Source: Actinomycetes bacterium
GTDB lineage: Bacteria > Actinomycetota > Acidimicrobiia > Acidimicrobiales > RAAP-2
Reading direction: 5' to 3'
DNA length: 22,309 nt
Assembly: GCA_021826255.1 (NCBI GenBank)
Contig: JAKBAZ010000006.1
Location: 1 to 22,309, forward strand
In this document: piece by piece, positions 1 to 7,684 of the stretch
Position numbering within the stretch: the stretch's first letter is position 1
Layout: the number at the start of each line of letters is the position of its first letter
Notes under the pieces: generated by a model
Seen by the model: the letters and a program-made list of their open reading frames with translations, nothing else
Database searches by the model: none
Told to the model about the DNA's origin: nothing
Program-made: the position numbers and the translations under genes

Positions 1-700
1 AGCCACGAGCCAGCGTGGGCGACCTGACGCAGAGTTCACCGTCGACGATGAGGAGCTCAACGCTCGGCAACGTTTTGCGATCGTAGACGACTCCCGAACC
101 GGTCTCGGTCATCCCCCACGTGGTGATCACGTTGGCGGGAAGCTGACCCGGTGGACGGGCCCCACCGAGGAGAACAACGTCGAATCGAGAGAGGTCGTAG
201 CGGGCGAGATGAGCTCGAACGACGGCGGTGTGCGTCGCTCCCCGGGAGGGGGCGTCTGGTAACTCGCTCTGCGGGCCGGTGATGAGACCCGTGCCCGCGA
301 GAAGGTGTCGCAGCAGCACCGCAAGCCCCCCAATGTGATTGGGAGGCAATGTCGCGAACCACACCGGCGGCGTTGATGTCGCCAGCTCTTGAGAGGTGAG
401 CGTGGCGGAGGCTTCGAGGGACGCCCAGGTGTGTTCGACGGCCTTTGGAGTCCCCGACGAACCCGAGGTCAACATGACCAGGGCCACCTCGTCGTCTACC
501 GCGCGTCCCCTCCCTAGGGCCACTCGTTCTCCGTCACGTTCCACGTGAGTGGCGCCGAGCCAGTCCAGTTCGGCACGCTGGCGCGTCTCTGAGACTCGTT
601 GGTCGAGCACCGCGAAGGCCACCCCCTCGGCGCGACAGCGTTCGATGGCGTTCACGAGCTCGAACGAGAGCCCGTAGTCCAGCGCTATCAGCGACTTCAC
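1..700 (-). CDS. menE: o-Succinylbenzoate-CoA ligase MenE (partial, C-terminus beyond window)
   Basis: MenE activates o-succinylbenzoate with ATP and CoA, the step before MenB in menaquinone synthesis. The reading frame is open from the GTG at 698-700 down to base 1, giving 233 residues without a stop. It shows the AMP-binding P-loop TSGSSGTPKAV at about residues 78-88 and the adenylate-forming motif WGMTETGSG at about 195-203. The P-loop lies close to the N-terminus, as expected for the short actinobacterial MenE form. A stop codon lies in frame four codons upstream (710-712), so GTG 700 is the first possible start. A TANNNT box ends 6 bases before it, suggesting a leaderless mRNA. The gene diverges from menB with only 49 bases between them. 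Divergence from menB makes MenE much more likely than another acyl-CoA ligase. Confidence 0.9.
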   Translation of the reverse strand, partial: MKSLIALDYGLSFELVNAIERCRAEGVAFAVLDQRVSETRQRAELDWLGATHVERDGERVALGRGRAVDDEVALVMLTSGSSGTPKAVEHTWASLEASATLTSQELATSTPPVWFATLPPNHIGGLAVLLRHLLAGTGLITGPQSELPDAPSRGATHTAVVRAHLARYDLSRFDVVLLGGARPPGQLPANVITTWGMTETGSGVVYDRKTLPSVELLIVDGELCVRSPTLARG

Positions 701-706
701 GTCGCC

Positions 707-712
707 AGCCTA
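707..712 (-). promoter_or_regulatory. Putative -10 box of menE (TAGGCT)
   Basis: TAGGCT on the minus strand fits the actinobacterial -10 pattern TANNNT and lies 6 bases before the menE GTG. Transcription would start at or next to the start codon. A possible -35, TTGCCG on the minus strand at 728-733, lies 15 bases upstream. This is inferred from pattern and position only. Confidence 0.5.
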
Positions 713-737
713 GGACCGGCCCTCGGGCGGCAAACGG

Positions 738-743
738 TAGCGT
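738..743 (+). promoter_or_regulatory. Putative -10 box of menB (TAGCGT)
   Basis: TAGCGT fits TANNNT and ends 6 bases before the menB ATG, so the transcript would be leaderless. No Shine-Dalgarno sequence lies before that ATG, and no convincing -35 was seen. Confidence 0.45.
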
Positions 744-749
744 GGTTTC

Positions 750-1643
750 ATGGCCGACACTGTGATCTCTGGACCTCCGCTGGACCCCGTTGAGCGCTTT
801 CGGGGACGTCCGATGCCCCAGTGGCGCAGTGAGGGCGAGTACGAGGACATCGTCTACGAGTTGGCAGAGGGCATGGCTCGTATCACGATCAACCGACCCG
901 AAGTTCGAAACGCTTTTCGTCCCCAGACCCTCTTCGAGTTAAGCGACGCCTTCGAACGTGCTCGCGACGACATTGACGTGGGGTGCGTCATTCTCACCGG
1001 GGCGGGGCCGGACGCATTTTGTTCCGGTGGTGATCAAAAGATTCGAGGCGACGACGGCTACATGGGCGATGATGAGGTGGCCCGCCGGGGGGTGGGGCGA
1101 CTCAACGTCCTCGATTTGCAGATACAAATTCGTCGTCTGCCCAAGCCGGTGATCGCTCAAGTGGCCGGATACGCCATCGGAGGAGGGCACATCTTGCACT
1201 TGGTGTGCGACCTCTCCATCGCTGCGGACAACGCTCGCTTCGGCCAGACCGGGCCCCGTGTGGGGTCGTTCGACGCGGGGTACGGTTCGTCGCTGCTCGC
1301 CAACACGATCGGGTTAAAGCGCGCTAAGGAGGTGTGGTTCCTCTGTCGCCAGTACGACGCGGCGCAAGCCCTCGAGTGGGGACTCGTTAACACCGTGGTG
1401 CCCCTCGCCGATCTGGAGTCAGAGACCGTGGCGTGGTGTCGTCAGATGTTGACCTTGTCGCCCCTCGCTCTTCGATTCATCAAGACAGGCTTTCACGCCG
1501 CCGAAGACGGGCTGGCTGGAATCCAGGCTCTCGCGGGTGACGCAACGATGCTCTTCTACATGTCAGAAGAGGGCCAGGAGGGTCGAAACGCCTTCGTGGA
1601 ACATCGGGCCCCCGACTTCTCCACATTCCCTAAGCGCCCGTGA
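750..1643 (+). CDS. menB: 1,4-Dihydroxy-2-naphthoyl-CoA synthase MenB
   Basis: MenB closes the naphthoquinone ring of o-succinylbenzoyl-CoA. The 297-residue protein is a crotonase-fold enzyme with CSGGDQ (91-96), the oxyanion-hole region GYAIGGGHILH (140-150), and the MenB signature FGQTGPRVGSFDAGYGS (164-180). It ends with the typical EGRNAFVEHRAPDF tail. Length is normal for the family. Gly168 in FGQTG corresponds to the type I (bicarbonate-dependent) form, whereas mycobacterial MenB is known to carry Asp at this place. The ATG at 750 is preceded by a TANNNT box and no ribosome-binding site. The stop overlaps the menA start in GTGA, so menB and menA are probably co-transcribed and translationally coupled. 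Confidence 0.97.
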   Translation: MADTVISGPPLDPVERFRGRPMPQWRSEGEYEDIVYELAEGMARITINRPEVRNAFRPQTLFELSDAFERARDDIDVGCVILTGAGPDAFCSGGDQKIRGDDGYMGDDEVARRGVGRLNVLDLQIQIRRLPKPVIAQVAGYAIGGGHILHLVCDLSIAADNARFGQTGPRVGSFDAGYGSSLLANTIGLKRAKEVWFLCRQYDAAQALEWGLVNTVVPLADLESETVAWCRQMLTLSPLALRFIKTGFHAAEDGLAGIQALAGDATMLFYMSEEGQEGRNAFVEHRAPDFSTFPKRP

Positions 1644-2503
1644 CGTCGCCCGGTCCCGTTCGCCGTTGGGTCCTCGCGGCTCGAATTCGCACCCTCCCGG
1701 CCGCGGCGGTGCCGGTGGCTCTCGGAGCCACGTTGGCTGGCGGGGGAGTAAACGTTCTGCGCACGTTCTTGTCTCTGATGGTGGCACTCAGCCTCCAAAT
1801 CGCGACGAACTACGCGAACGACTACTCCGACGGAATTCGGGGCACCGATGAACAACGAGTCGGCCCTTTTCGCATTACGGCGTCGGGCCTCGTTCCGGCA
1901 ACGACCGTGCGAACGATGGCCCTGGGGTTCTTCGCGACGGCGGCCTTGGCGGGACTGGTTCTCGCCCTCTTGAGTTCGCTCTGGCTGATACCGATCGGGG
2001 TCGCTGCGGTACTGGCCGGGTGGTTCTACACGGGGGGTCCTCGACCCTACGGGTACCTCGGACTCGGCGAACTGTTCGTTCTCGTCTTCTTCGGCTTCGT
2101 CGCTACGGTCGGCACGGCCTACGTCCAGCACGACCATATTCCTAAGGGCGCGTGGTGGTGGGGGCTCGCGGCGGGATCGATGGCCTGTGCGTTGCTGGAG
2201 GCCAACAATCTGCGCGATATTGCGGGGGATCGCGTCGCGGGAAAGCGGACGTTGGCGGCCCGACTGGGGCGTCGCGCGGGGGGCTGGCTCTACGTGGTGT
2301 GGGTGGCCACGACGGCTCTCGGGGCGGCGTACGGGGGACTTCCTCTCGTGGGGGCTGTCGCTATCGTGGCCTACATCCCGGCACTCCAGATCGCCCTTTC
2401 GCACAAGGAGGGGCGAGAGCTGCTGCCTCTCTTGCAGTCTTCCGCACGGGCCCAACTGGTCGTTGGGGCTACGGGGACTCTTCTGCTGGCGTTGACTCGC
2501 TAA
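1640..2503 (+). CDS. menA: 1,4-Dihydroxy-2-naphthoate polyprenyltransferase MenA
   Basis: MenA attaches the polyprenyl chain to 1,4-dihydroxy-2-naphthoate in the membrane. The 287-residue UbiA-family protein has the first Asp-rich motif NDYSD at 60-64 and the second, NNLRDIAGD, at 189-197, both needed to bind prenyl diphosphate through Mg2+. About eight hydrophobic segments fit the family. Length is typical. The GTG start at 1640 overlaps the menB TGA by four bases, the same coupling seen at several other junctions here. The 3' end overlaps the end of menH on the other strand by 35 bases. Confidence 0.96.
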   Translation: MTSPGPVRRWVLAARIRTLPAAAVPVALGATLAGGGVNVLRTFLSLMVALSLQIATNYANDYSDGIRGTDEQRVGPFRITASGLVPATTVRTMALGFFATAALAGLVLALLSSLWLIPIGVAAVLAGWFYTGGPRPYGYLGLGELFVLVFFGFVATVGTAYVQHDHIPKGAWWWGLAAGSMACALLEANNLRDIAGDRVAGKRTLAARLGRRAGGWLYVVWVATTALGAAYGGLPLVGAVAIVAYIPALQIALSHKEGRELLPLLQSSARAQLVVGATGTLLLALTR

Positions 2504-3236
2504 CAAACTCGCTGATCACTCGGGCGCACTCGTGGGGAGAGTCGAGTGGTACGGCGTGACCGGCGCGCGACAGGATTTCTACGCGCGCATCAGTAAGTGT
2601 GTCCCCGAGCCGGCGGGCCTCGCGTACAAACTTCTCGTCGTGCTCCCCGGCCACGATCAAGACCGGCCGGGTGATCTCGATGAGGCGTGAAGTGAGGTCA
2701 CTCTGTGTTCCGGTGCCCGCGAGCCGTAGGGACGAGGCGAGTCCTGAGGCGTCGCGTGAACGGTGTTCCCGGTCGTGTCGGCGTGTCCCAGAAAAGAGGG
2801 GCTGAGCAAGCCACTCGTCGAGAAACCGCTCGGTGCCGACCTCTGCGAGGTGATCGGCGAGTTGCTCGTCACGTTGGCGCCGCTCGGTGCGATCCTGGTC
2901 ACTCACGAGTCCGGCCGTCGAACTCACGAGAACCAGGCGACGAAGTCGTTCGGGGTGAGCGAGAGCTAGATGGAGGGCGACGCGTCCGCCGAAGGAGTAT
3001 CCGGCGAGGTGGAAAGTCTCCTCGCCCACGGCGTCGGCGACGAGGTCGGCGGTGCGCCACAGGTCTCCCTCAACTCCACTGGCTTCACCGTGACCCGGCA
3101 AATCGAGGGTGAGAACCCTATTAGTCTGGCGGAGCGACGCGAGAAACTCCGGCGCACTGGACCGGGTCTGAGTAAATCCGTGGAGCCATACGACGGGCTC
3201 GCCGGTGCCCTCGGACGTCACACGAAGGAGTGCCAT
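2469..3236 (-). CDS. menH: 2-Succinyl-6-hydroxy-2,4-cyclohexadiene-1-carboxylate synthase MenH (alpha/beta hydrolase)
   Basis: MenH eliminates pyruvate from the MenD product. The 255-residue alpha/beta-hydrolase has the oxyanion motif LHGFTQT (18-24), the nucleophile elbow GYSFGG with Ser81, and a likely triad completed by Asp200 (AGEHD) and His227 (RAGHAVPL). The stretch LRLAGTGTQSDL (170-181) resembles the MenH-specific LRxxGTGxQPSL motif. ATG 3236 is chosen over an in-frame start at 3347 because the longer form would run deep into menD and adds a low-complexity basic tail before the first beta strand. A TACGCT box lies 8 bases upstream. The start codon touches the menD start on the other strand, and the 3' end overlaps menA by 35 bases. 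Location between menA and menD supports MenH over other hydrolases. Confidence 0.9.
   Translation of the reverse strand: MALLRVTSEGTGEPVVWLHGFTQTRSSAPEFLASLRQTNRVLTLDLPGHGEASGVEGDLWRTADLVADAVGEETFHLAGYSFGGRVALHLALAHPERLRRLVLVSSTAGLVSDQDRTERRQRDEQLADHLAEVGTERFLDEWLAQPLFSGTRRHDREHRSRDASGLASSLRLAGTGTQSDLTSRLIEITRPVLIVAGEHDEKFVREARRLGDTLTDARVEILSRAGHAVPLDSPHECARVISEFVSESTPAEESP
3225..3230 (+). promoter_or_regulatory. Ribosome-binding site deciding the menD start
   Basis: AAGGAG sits 5 bases before the TTG at 3236. The alternative GTG at 3230 would overlap the last base of this site and so could not use it. The site therefore favours TTG 3236 as the menD start. Confidence 0.6.
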
Positions 3237-4867
3237 TGACCTCGAGCGTACCGAGTCCCGCGGAGATCCAAGCGACGTTCTGCGCGACGCTGGTGGACGA
3301 GTGGATTGAACTCGGGTTGGGTGACGCGGTGATCTGCCCCGGGTCACGCTCGACGCCCCTCGCGCTCGAACTCGCCGCGCGCGGTGAACTTCGTTGTCAC
3401 GTGCGCCTCGACGAGCGAAGTGCGGCCTTTTTCGCCCTCGGGGTGGCTCTAGCGAGTTCTCGCCCCGTCGTCGTCCTCGTCACGAGTGGCACAGCGGCGG
3501 TCGAAGTTCACGCTGCGGTGTGCGAAGCCGACCTCAGTTGCGTGCCCTTGATCGTGGTGACGGCAGACCGTCCACCCGAGCTTCACGGCGTGGGTGCCCC
3601 CCAGACCATCGATCAGGTGGGGGTCTTTGGCCGAGCCGTCCGCGACGCGGCCGATCCCGGGGTGGCCCGAGCGGACGCCGAAAGATCGTGGCGGCCCCTG
3701 GCACGTCGACTGTGGCGCCGCAGTCACGGAGAGGGTTCTCTCGCGGGGCCGGTACATCTCAACGCCGCGTTCGTCGAACCCCTCGTCGCTCCGGCACTGG
3801 CGTTACCCCCGCGCGTGGTCACGGAGCCCTCGAACGTCACCCCGCCCCAGGTGACACTGCACTTGGGAGGTCGTCGGGTGCTCGTGGTTGCGGGGGCGCG
3901 AAGTGACCTCGAGAGCGTGGACCGTCTCGCGGCCGCTGGTTGCGTGGTGGTCGGAGACGTCACCATGGCTCAAGGTCTCGCCCACGCTGACGTCATCGTG
4001 CGAGACGAGAACCTAGCGCGTGATCTCGTGCCCGACCTCGTGGTGCGCCTCGGGGGCCAGCCCGCGTCGAAAGTCCTCGCCCAGCGGCTGCGTGAATGGT
4101 CCGCCCCGACGCTGGCCGTGGGCTGGGCGGAAGACCCCGCCGATCCCGACGGACTGGCCGGTACGGTCCTCCGAGGCCGACTTCACCTCGACGACGGGGA
4201 CGAAGCGGACGCCGAGTACGGCGCGCGTTGGCGGGAGTTATCGCTCGCGGTGTCCGAAGGATTCGACCACCTCGACCTGTGGAACGAGCCCACCGTCGCG
4301 GCCGACGTCGCCCGCGAGGCGCGAGAGAGTTCTCGCGTTCTGGTGGTGGGTAGCTCGATGCCCGTACGCGACGTGGAGTGGTGGGCGCCCGTTCGTCCCG
4401 CGTCGGTGGTATCGAATCGGGGGGCCAACGGTATCGATGGGGTGGTCTCCACCCTCTGCGGGGTGGCGAGTGTCAACCCGGCCCTCGGACTCGTGGGTGA
4501 TCTGACCATGCTCCACGACGTCTCGGCCCTCGTCGAGGGCAGTCCGCGGGGGCGAGCGACCCTCGTCGTGATGGATAATCGTGGAGGCGGAATCTTTTCC
4601 TTTTTGTCCCAGCGCGAGCGCCTCGACGAGAGCCGGTTCGAGATGCTCTTCGGAACGCCACGACACCACGATCTCGTGGACGTCGCCCGAGCCTTTTCTC
4701 ACCACGCGCAGCGGGTGAGCTCGCGCGACGATCTTCGTCGCGCGCTCGTCGAGTCGAGGGATCGAGAGGGCCTCAGCGTGATTGTGGCGGATCTGCCGGG
4801 CCGAGATGACAACGTCGCCACTCACGGGTCGCTCGTCGAACTCGCGAAGGGTTGGATGAGCACGTGA
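3236..4867 (+). CDS. menD: 2-Succinyl-5-enolpyruvyl-6-hydroxy-3-cyclohexene-1-carboxylate synthase MenD
   Basis: MenD is the thiamine-diphosphate enzyme that adds the 2-oxoglutarate-derived succinyl unit to isochorismate. The protein (543 residues from TTG 3236) has the N-terminal MenD hallmark CPGSRSTPLALE (34-45) and the activating Glu60 in LDERSAAF. The C-terminal thiamine-diphosphate domain shows NRGANGIDGVVST, GDLTMLHD and MDNRGGGIFSF. TTG 3236 is preferred over GTG 3230 because a strong AAGGAG lies 5 bases before it; the two differ by only two residues. The start codon shares base 3236 with the menH ATG on the other strand. A possible promoter box, TAGTCT at 3122-3127, would lie within menH, but this is weak. 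The stop overlaps the next gene in GTGA. Confidence 0.96.
   Translation: MTSSVPSPAEIQATFCATLVDEWIELGLGDAVICPGSRSTPLALELAARGELRCHVRLDERSAAFFALGVALASSRPVVVLVTSGTAAVEVHAAVCEADLSCVPLIVVTADRPPELHGVGAPQTIDQVGVFGRAVRDAADPGVARADAERSWRPLARRLWRRSHGEGSLAGPVHLNAAFVEPLVAPALALPPRVVTEPSNVTPPQVTLHLGGRRVLVVAGARSDLESVDRLAAAGCVVVGDVTMAQGLAHADVIVRDENLARDLVPDLVVRLGGQPASKVLAQRLREWSAPTLAVGWAEDPADPDGLAGTVLRGRLHLDDGDEADAEYGARWRELSLAVSEGFDHLDLWNEPTVAADVAREARESSRVLVVGSSMPVRDVEWWAPVRPASVVSNRGANGIDGVVSTLCGVASVNPALGLVGDLTMLHDVSALVEGSPRGRATLVVMDNRGGGIFSFLSQRERLDESRFEMLFGTPRHHDLVDVARAFSHHAQRVSSRDDLRRALVESRDREGLSVIVADLPGRDDNVATHGSLVELAKGWMST
3245..3250 (-). promoter_or_regulatory. Putative -10 box of menH (TACGCT)
   Basis: TACGCT on the minus strand fits TANNNT and ends 8 bases before the menH ATG. 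It lies inside the first codons of menD, so menH transcription would start within menD. Confidence 0.4.
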
Positions 4868-5601
4868 TCGGCGTCCTGCCCGCCTCCCTCGTCCTCGCGA
4901 TGCCCCTGGCGTTCGCCGCGGGACTCGTTTCCTTTATTTCCCCCTGCGTTTTACCCCTCGTTCCGGGCTACTTGGCCTTTCTCTCCGGTGCGACGGGGGA
5001 GTTGGGCCCTCGACGGCGAGGTCGGGCCCTCGCGGGGTCGTTCGCCTTCATCGTGGGTTTCGCCTTCGTCTTCGTGTCGGCCGGCGCGGCCTTCGGGCAG
5101 TTTGGTTCACTCCTGCGCACTCACCAGACCACCCTTGACGAAGTCTTCGGTGCCCTCACCGTCATTATGGGTATGTTCTTCGCCGGATTCTGGCCGTCGC
5201 GATGGCTTCAGCGAGAACGACGAGTTCACTTTCTTCCACCGGCGAGCGTTCTCGGAGCGAGCGCCCTCGGAGTGTTGTTCGGGCTGGGCTGGACCCCCTG
5301 TATCGGCCCCACCCTCGCCACCATTCTCGGACTAGCGGCGACCTCGGGGGCGACGGCGCTTCGGGGGTCCGTACTCGCGTTCGTCTACTGTCTCGGTTTG
5401 GGACTGCCCTTCATCGTGGCGGCTCTCGCGACGGAGTGGATGGCGTCGACGTCGCGATGGCTGAAGTCCCACATGCGAGCAATCGGACGGGTGGGGGGCA
5501 TCTTCCTCATCCTCATCGGGGTTGCCGAGATCTCGGGCCTGTGGCACGTCTGGGTCACGTGGCTCCAGATTCACTTCCCCTCGTCGACGACGATTCTTTA
5601 G
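4864..5601 (+). CDS. ccdA: CcdA/DsbD-type thiol:disulfide transporter
   Basis: CcdA carries reducing equivalents across the membrane to extracytoplasmic thiol proteins, classically for cytochrome c maturation. The 245-residue protein has about six membrane segments and the paired redox cysteines Cys28 (SFISPCVLPLVPGY) and Cys146 (GLGWTPCIGPT), both family hallmarks. GTG 4864 is chosen because it overlaps the menD stop in GTGA, like other pairs in the window. A TTG at 4852 would add four residues and is less likely. The usual partners ResA, ResB and CcsA are absent nearby, so the target is unknown. Coupling to menD suggests coordinate expression with respiratory quinone synthesis. Confidence 0.93.
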   Translation: MIGVLPASLVLAMPLAFAAGLVSFISPCVLPLVPGYLAFLSGATGELGPRRRGRALAGSFAFIVGFAFVFVSAGAAFGQFGSLLRTHQTTLDEVFGALTVIMGMFFAGFWPSRWLQRERRVHFLPPASVLGASALGVLFGLGWTPCIGPTLATILGLAATSGATALRGSVLAFVYCLGLGLPFIVAALATEWMASTSRWLKSHMRAIGRVGGIFLILIGVAEISGLWHVWVTWLQIHFPSSTTIL

Positions 5602-5618
5602 CGCTTTTCGCTCACTTC

Positions 5619-5624
5619 TAGACT
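5619..5624 (+). promoter_or_regulatory. Putative -10 box of tyrS (TAGACT)
   Basis: TAGACT ends 7 bases before the tyrS ATG, with no Shine-Dalgarno sequence between them, consistent with a leaderless transcript. The same hexamer recurs at 7611, 8667, 9345 and 12532. The -35 region is weak (TTTAGC). Confidence 0.55.
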
Positions 5625-5631
5625 GGCCCCC

Positions 5632-6915
5632 ATGAACTTGCGCGCTGACTGGGAGTTTCGGGGCCTCATCCACCAGGTCACCGATCCGGCCGTCCTCGAA
5701 CGTCTCTCCTCAGGCGGCGTCACCGCGTACATCGGTTTCGACCCCACGGCGTCGTCACTGCACCTCGGAAGTTTGCTGCAGATTTGCAACCTGCGGCGTC
5801 TCCAAGACGCCGGGAATCGCCCCATCGCCCTGGCCGGCGGGGGAACGGGGCTCATAGGGGATCCGAGTTTCAAGGACTCCGAGCGGCCACTGCTGACCAG
5901 AGATCAGATCGACGCGAACCTTGAGGGAATCCGGGCCCAGCTCGGCCGATTCCTCGACTTTTCGCCCTCAGCGGGCTCCTCTCAGGCACTGCTGTTGAAC
6001 AACGCCGACTGGCTGACGACGATGCCACTCACCGACTTCTTGCGAGACGTGGGTAAGCACTTCACCGTGAACCAGATGATTGCGAAGGAGGCGGTGAAGT
6101 CGAGACTCGAGCGAGAAGACGTGGGTCTCTCCTTCACGGAGTTTTCCTACACGCTGTTACAGGCCTACGACTTCTTGCGTCTGAACCTCGACCACGGGTG
6201 CACGCTCCAACTCGGAGGATCAGACCAGTGGGGCAACATCACCTTCGGAACCGAACTCGTGCGAAAGGTGACGGGTCACTCCGCGGCGGGACTCACCTCG
6301 CCGCTGTTGTTACGTCCCGACGGGAGAAAGTTCGGTAAGTCCGAGGGCGGTAACGAACGAGTGTGGCTGGACGCCGAACGCACCTCGCCGTACGCCCTCT
6401 ACCAGTTCTTGCTGAACGTGGACGACGTGATGGTCCCGACGATGCTCCGCTTTTACACCTTCCTCGATCACGAGCGCATCGTCGAACTTGACGACCTCAC
6501 TGCCACGTCGCCTCAGCGACGCGAGGGACAACGGGCGCTGGCCCGAGCCGTGGTGGAACTCGTTCACGGGGTCGACGCCGTCGTGGGAGCCGAGCGGGCG
6601 AGCGAGGCCTTGTTCTCCGTGGCGATTCGTGAGTTGGATGAAGCGTTGCTGCTCCAAGCGACGGCCGACGCCCCGTCGTCAACCATGTCACTCGGCGAGC
6701 TCGACGCCGGCGTCGATCCGGTCGATCTCCTCGTACGGTGCGAGCTTGCGACGTCGAAGGGCGAGGCCCGTCGATTCGTCGAACAGGGTGGGTGCTACGT
6801 CAACAACGACCGCATAGGAGCTGACGATCGGGTGGGGGCCACGCACCTCTTGCACGGTCGCTACCTCGTAGTGCGACGAGGTCGTCGAGATCTCCATCTC
6901 GTGGTCGTCGGGTGA
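5632..6915 (+). CDS. tyrS: Tyrosyl-tRNA synthetase
   Basis: This class I synthetase charges tRNA-Tyr. The 427-residue protein has HLGS (44-47), the HIGH-type signature, and KFGKS (233-237), the KMSKS-type signature. Between them are FDPTASSLHLGS, GDPSFKDSER and QLGGSDQWGNI, all typical of bacterial TyrRS. The C-terminal ~70 residues form an S4 RNA-binding domain (CELATSKGEARRFVEQGG). Length fits the TyrRS family. ATG 5632 is supported by the TAGACT box just before it. The stop overlaps the following lipoprotein gene in GTGA. No T-box leader is present; the upstream gap to ccdA is only 30 bases. Confidence 0.97.
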   Translation: MNLRADWEFRGLIHQVTDPAVLERLSSGGVTAYIGFDPTASSLHLGSLLQICNLRRLQDAGNRPIALAGGGTGLIGDPSFKDSERPLLTRDQIDANLEGIRAQLGRFLDFSPSAGSSQALLLNNADWLTTMPLTDFLRDVGKHFTVNQMIAKEAVKSRLEREDVGLSFTEFSYTLLQAYDFLRLNLDHGCTLQLGGSDQWGNITFGTELVRKVTGHSAAGLTSPLLLRPDGRKFGKSEGGNERVWLDAERTSPYALYQFLLNVDDVMVPTMLRFYTFLDHERIVELDDLTATSPQRREGQRALARAVVELVHGVDAVVGAERASEALFSVAIRELDEALLLQATADAPSSTMSLGELDAGVDPVDLLVRCELATSKGEARRFVEQGGCYVNNDRIGADDRVGATHLLHGRYLVVRRGRRDLHLVVVG

Positions 6916-7346
6916 GAGGACTGCGCGTCGTCGCCCTCCTGATGAGCGGAGGGCTCGCCCTCTCGGCGTGTGGTACCCAGAGCCCGGCTCAGGCGTTAAA
7001 GAACTGGATGACTCAGAGCAACGTCGTCGCCAACCTCGGGACACTCGTTAATGACACGCACAAAGTAGACACCCAATTGGTCAATCCGCGAGCCACTGCG
7101 GGAAACCTCCACCTCGTCTGCGCCGTGCTCTACCTCGACGCCAACGCCGCGGGCGCCGCGCTACCCACGCCCGACACTCAGACGTCCACTCTTCTCTCAA
7201 GCGCGTACGAGAAGCTGCTCTCCGCGGTGAACGACTGCTACGCCGCGACCACGTCGGCGCCTCGGCGACACCGGGCCGAGTCGGAACTCTCCGCCTCGCG
7301 GGCACTCATCAGTGAGGCGCTCGCTCGGATGGCCACCGCCTCCTAG
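6912..7346 (+). CDS. Small putative lipoprotein, function unknown
   Basis: The 144-residue product begins with a short basic region, a hydrophobic core, and a lipobox LSAC ending at Cys20, so it is probably lipidated and anchored outside the cytoplasmic membrane. The mature part is Ala/Ser/Thr-rich and probably helical, with two further cysteines (in LVCAVLY and NDCYAAT) that could pair. I do not recognise a family. GTG 6912 overlaps the tyrS stop in GTGA, so it is probably in the tyrS transcript. The stop codon shares the palindrome CTAG with the stop of the convergent gene at 7343. Confidence 0.75.
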   Translation: MRGLRVVALLMSGGLALSACGTQSPAQALKNWMTQSNVVANLGTLVNDTHKVDTQLVNPRATAGNLHLVCAVLYLDANAAGAALPTPDTQTSTLLSSAYEKLLSAVNDCYAATTSAPRRHRAESELSASRALISEALARMATAS

Positions 7347-7570
7347 TCGGAGTTCGGCCTCGGACGTAGGTCGATTTCTAGGCGCAGGATGCCGTCGTCG
7401 AGCGTGGCCTCGGCGTCGCCCAGCATGGCGAAGTCCTGAAAATCGAGCCGGGCCGCCTCGAGGAAGCGTTGGCGTTCGGGTCCTTCAATGGGCGGTAGAC
7501 CACGCCGCTTCACCGCGTCGGCGCGTTCGCGGAAGCGAAGAATCATCTCCTGGGGGTCAAAGGTGCTCAC
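7343..7570 (-). CDS. Small conserved hypothetical protein (75 residues)
   Basis: The product is a short soluble protein with an N-terminal charged helix (DPQEMILRFRERADAVKRR), a PPIEGPERQRF turn, then a helix and beta strands ending EIDLRPRP. It has no signal peptide, cysteines or membrane segment. It looks like a conserved actinobacterial small protein to me, but I can assign no function. The GTG start at 7570 has a TAACAT box ending 7 bases upstream, matching the leaderless pattern of its neighbours, which also supports it being a real gene. Its stop overlaps the stop of the lipoprotein gene by four bases. Confidence 0.75.
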   Translation of the reverse strand: MSTFDPQEMILRFRERADAVKRRGLPPIEGPERQRFLEAARLDFQDFAMLGDAEATLDDGILRLEIDLRPRPNSD

Positions 7571-7577
7571 TCCTGAA

Positions 7578-7583
7578 ATGTTA
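7578..7583 (-). promoter_or_regulatory. Putative -10 box of the 75-residue gene (TAACAT)
   Basis: TAACAT on the minus strand fits TANNNT and ends 7 bases before the GTG at 7570. It lies in the divergent intergenic region shared with the gene at 7685. Confidence 0.45.
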
Positions 7584-7610
7584 GGGGCCGTGACCCGAGG
7601 GGGGAGTTGG

Positions 7611-7616
7611 TAGACT
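7611..7616 (+). promoter_or_regulatory. Putative promoter of the CxxC small-protein gene (TAGACT)
   Basis: TAGACT is 68 bases before the GTG at 7685. GTGACC at 7590-7595 lies 15 bases upstream as a possible -35; the same GTGAC-N15-TAGACT layout occurs before nfuA. Transcription from about 7623 would give a leader of about 60 bases. Confidence 0.55.
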
Positions 7617-7622
7617 TAAGGG

Positions 7623-7684
7623 CCGTACCACCCCTGATGGGTGGGGCCGCCGCCGGTGTGGGCCGCGGCCAGTGAGGAGTTGAC
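7623..7684 (+). promoter_or_regulatory. Structured leader of the CxxC small-protein gene
   Basis: Two GC-rich hairpins can form in a row. The first pairs CCACCC (7628-7633) with GGGTGG (7639-7644) around a 5-base loop. The second pairs GGCCGC (7645-7650) with GCGGCC (7665-7670) around a 14-base loop. A GAGGAG ribosome-binding site follows at 7674-7679, 5 bases before the GTG. There is no U-run, so these are not standard terminators. I do not recognise a known riboswitch class. Confidence 0.45.

Noticed and set aside
1556..2506. Minus-strand open frame of 316 codons opposite menB and menA
   Set aside because: Arg/Gln/Glu-rich shadow frame without domain signature; menB and menA are certain.
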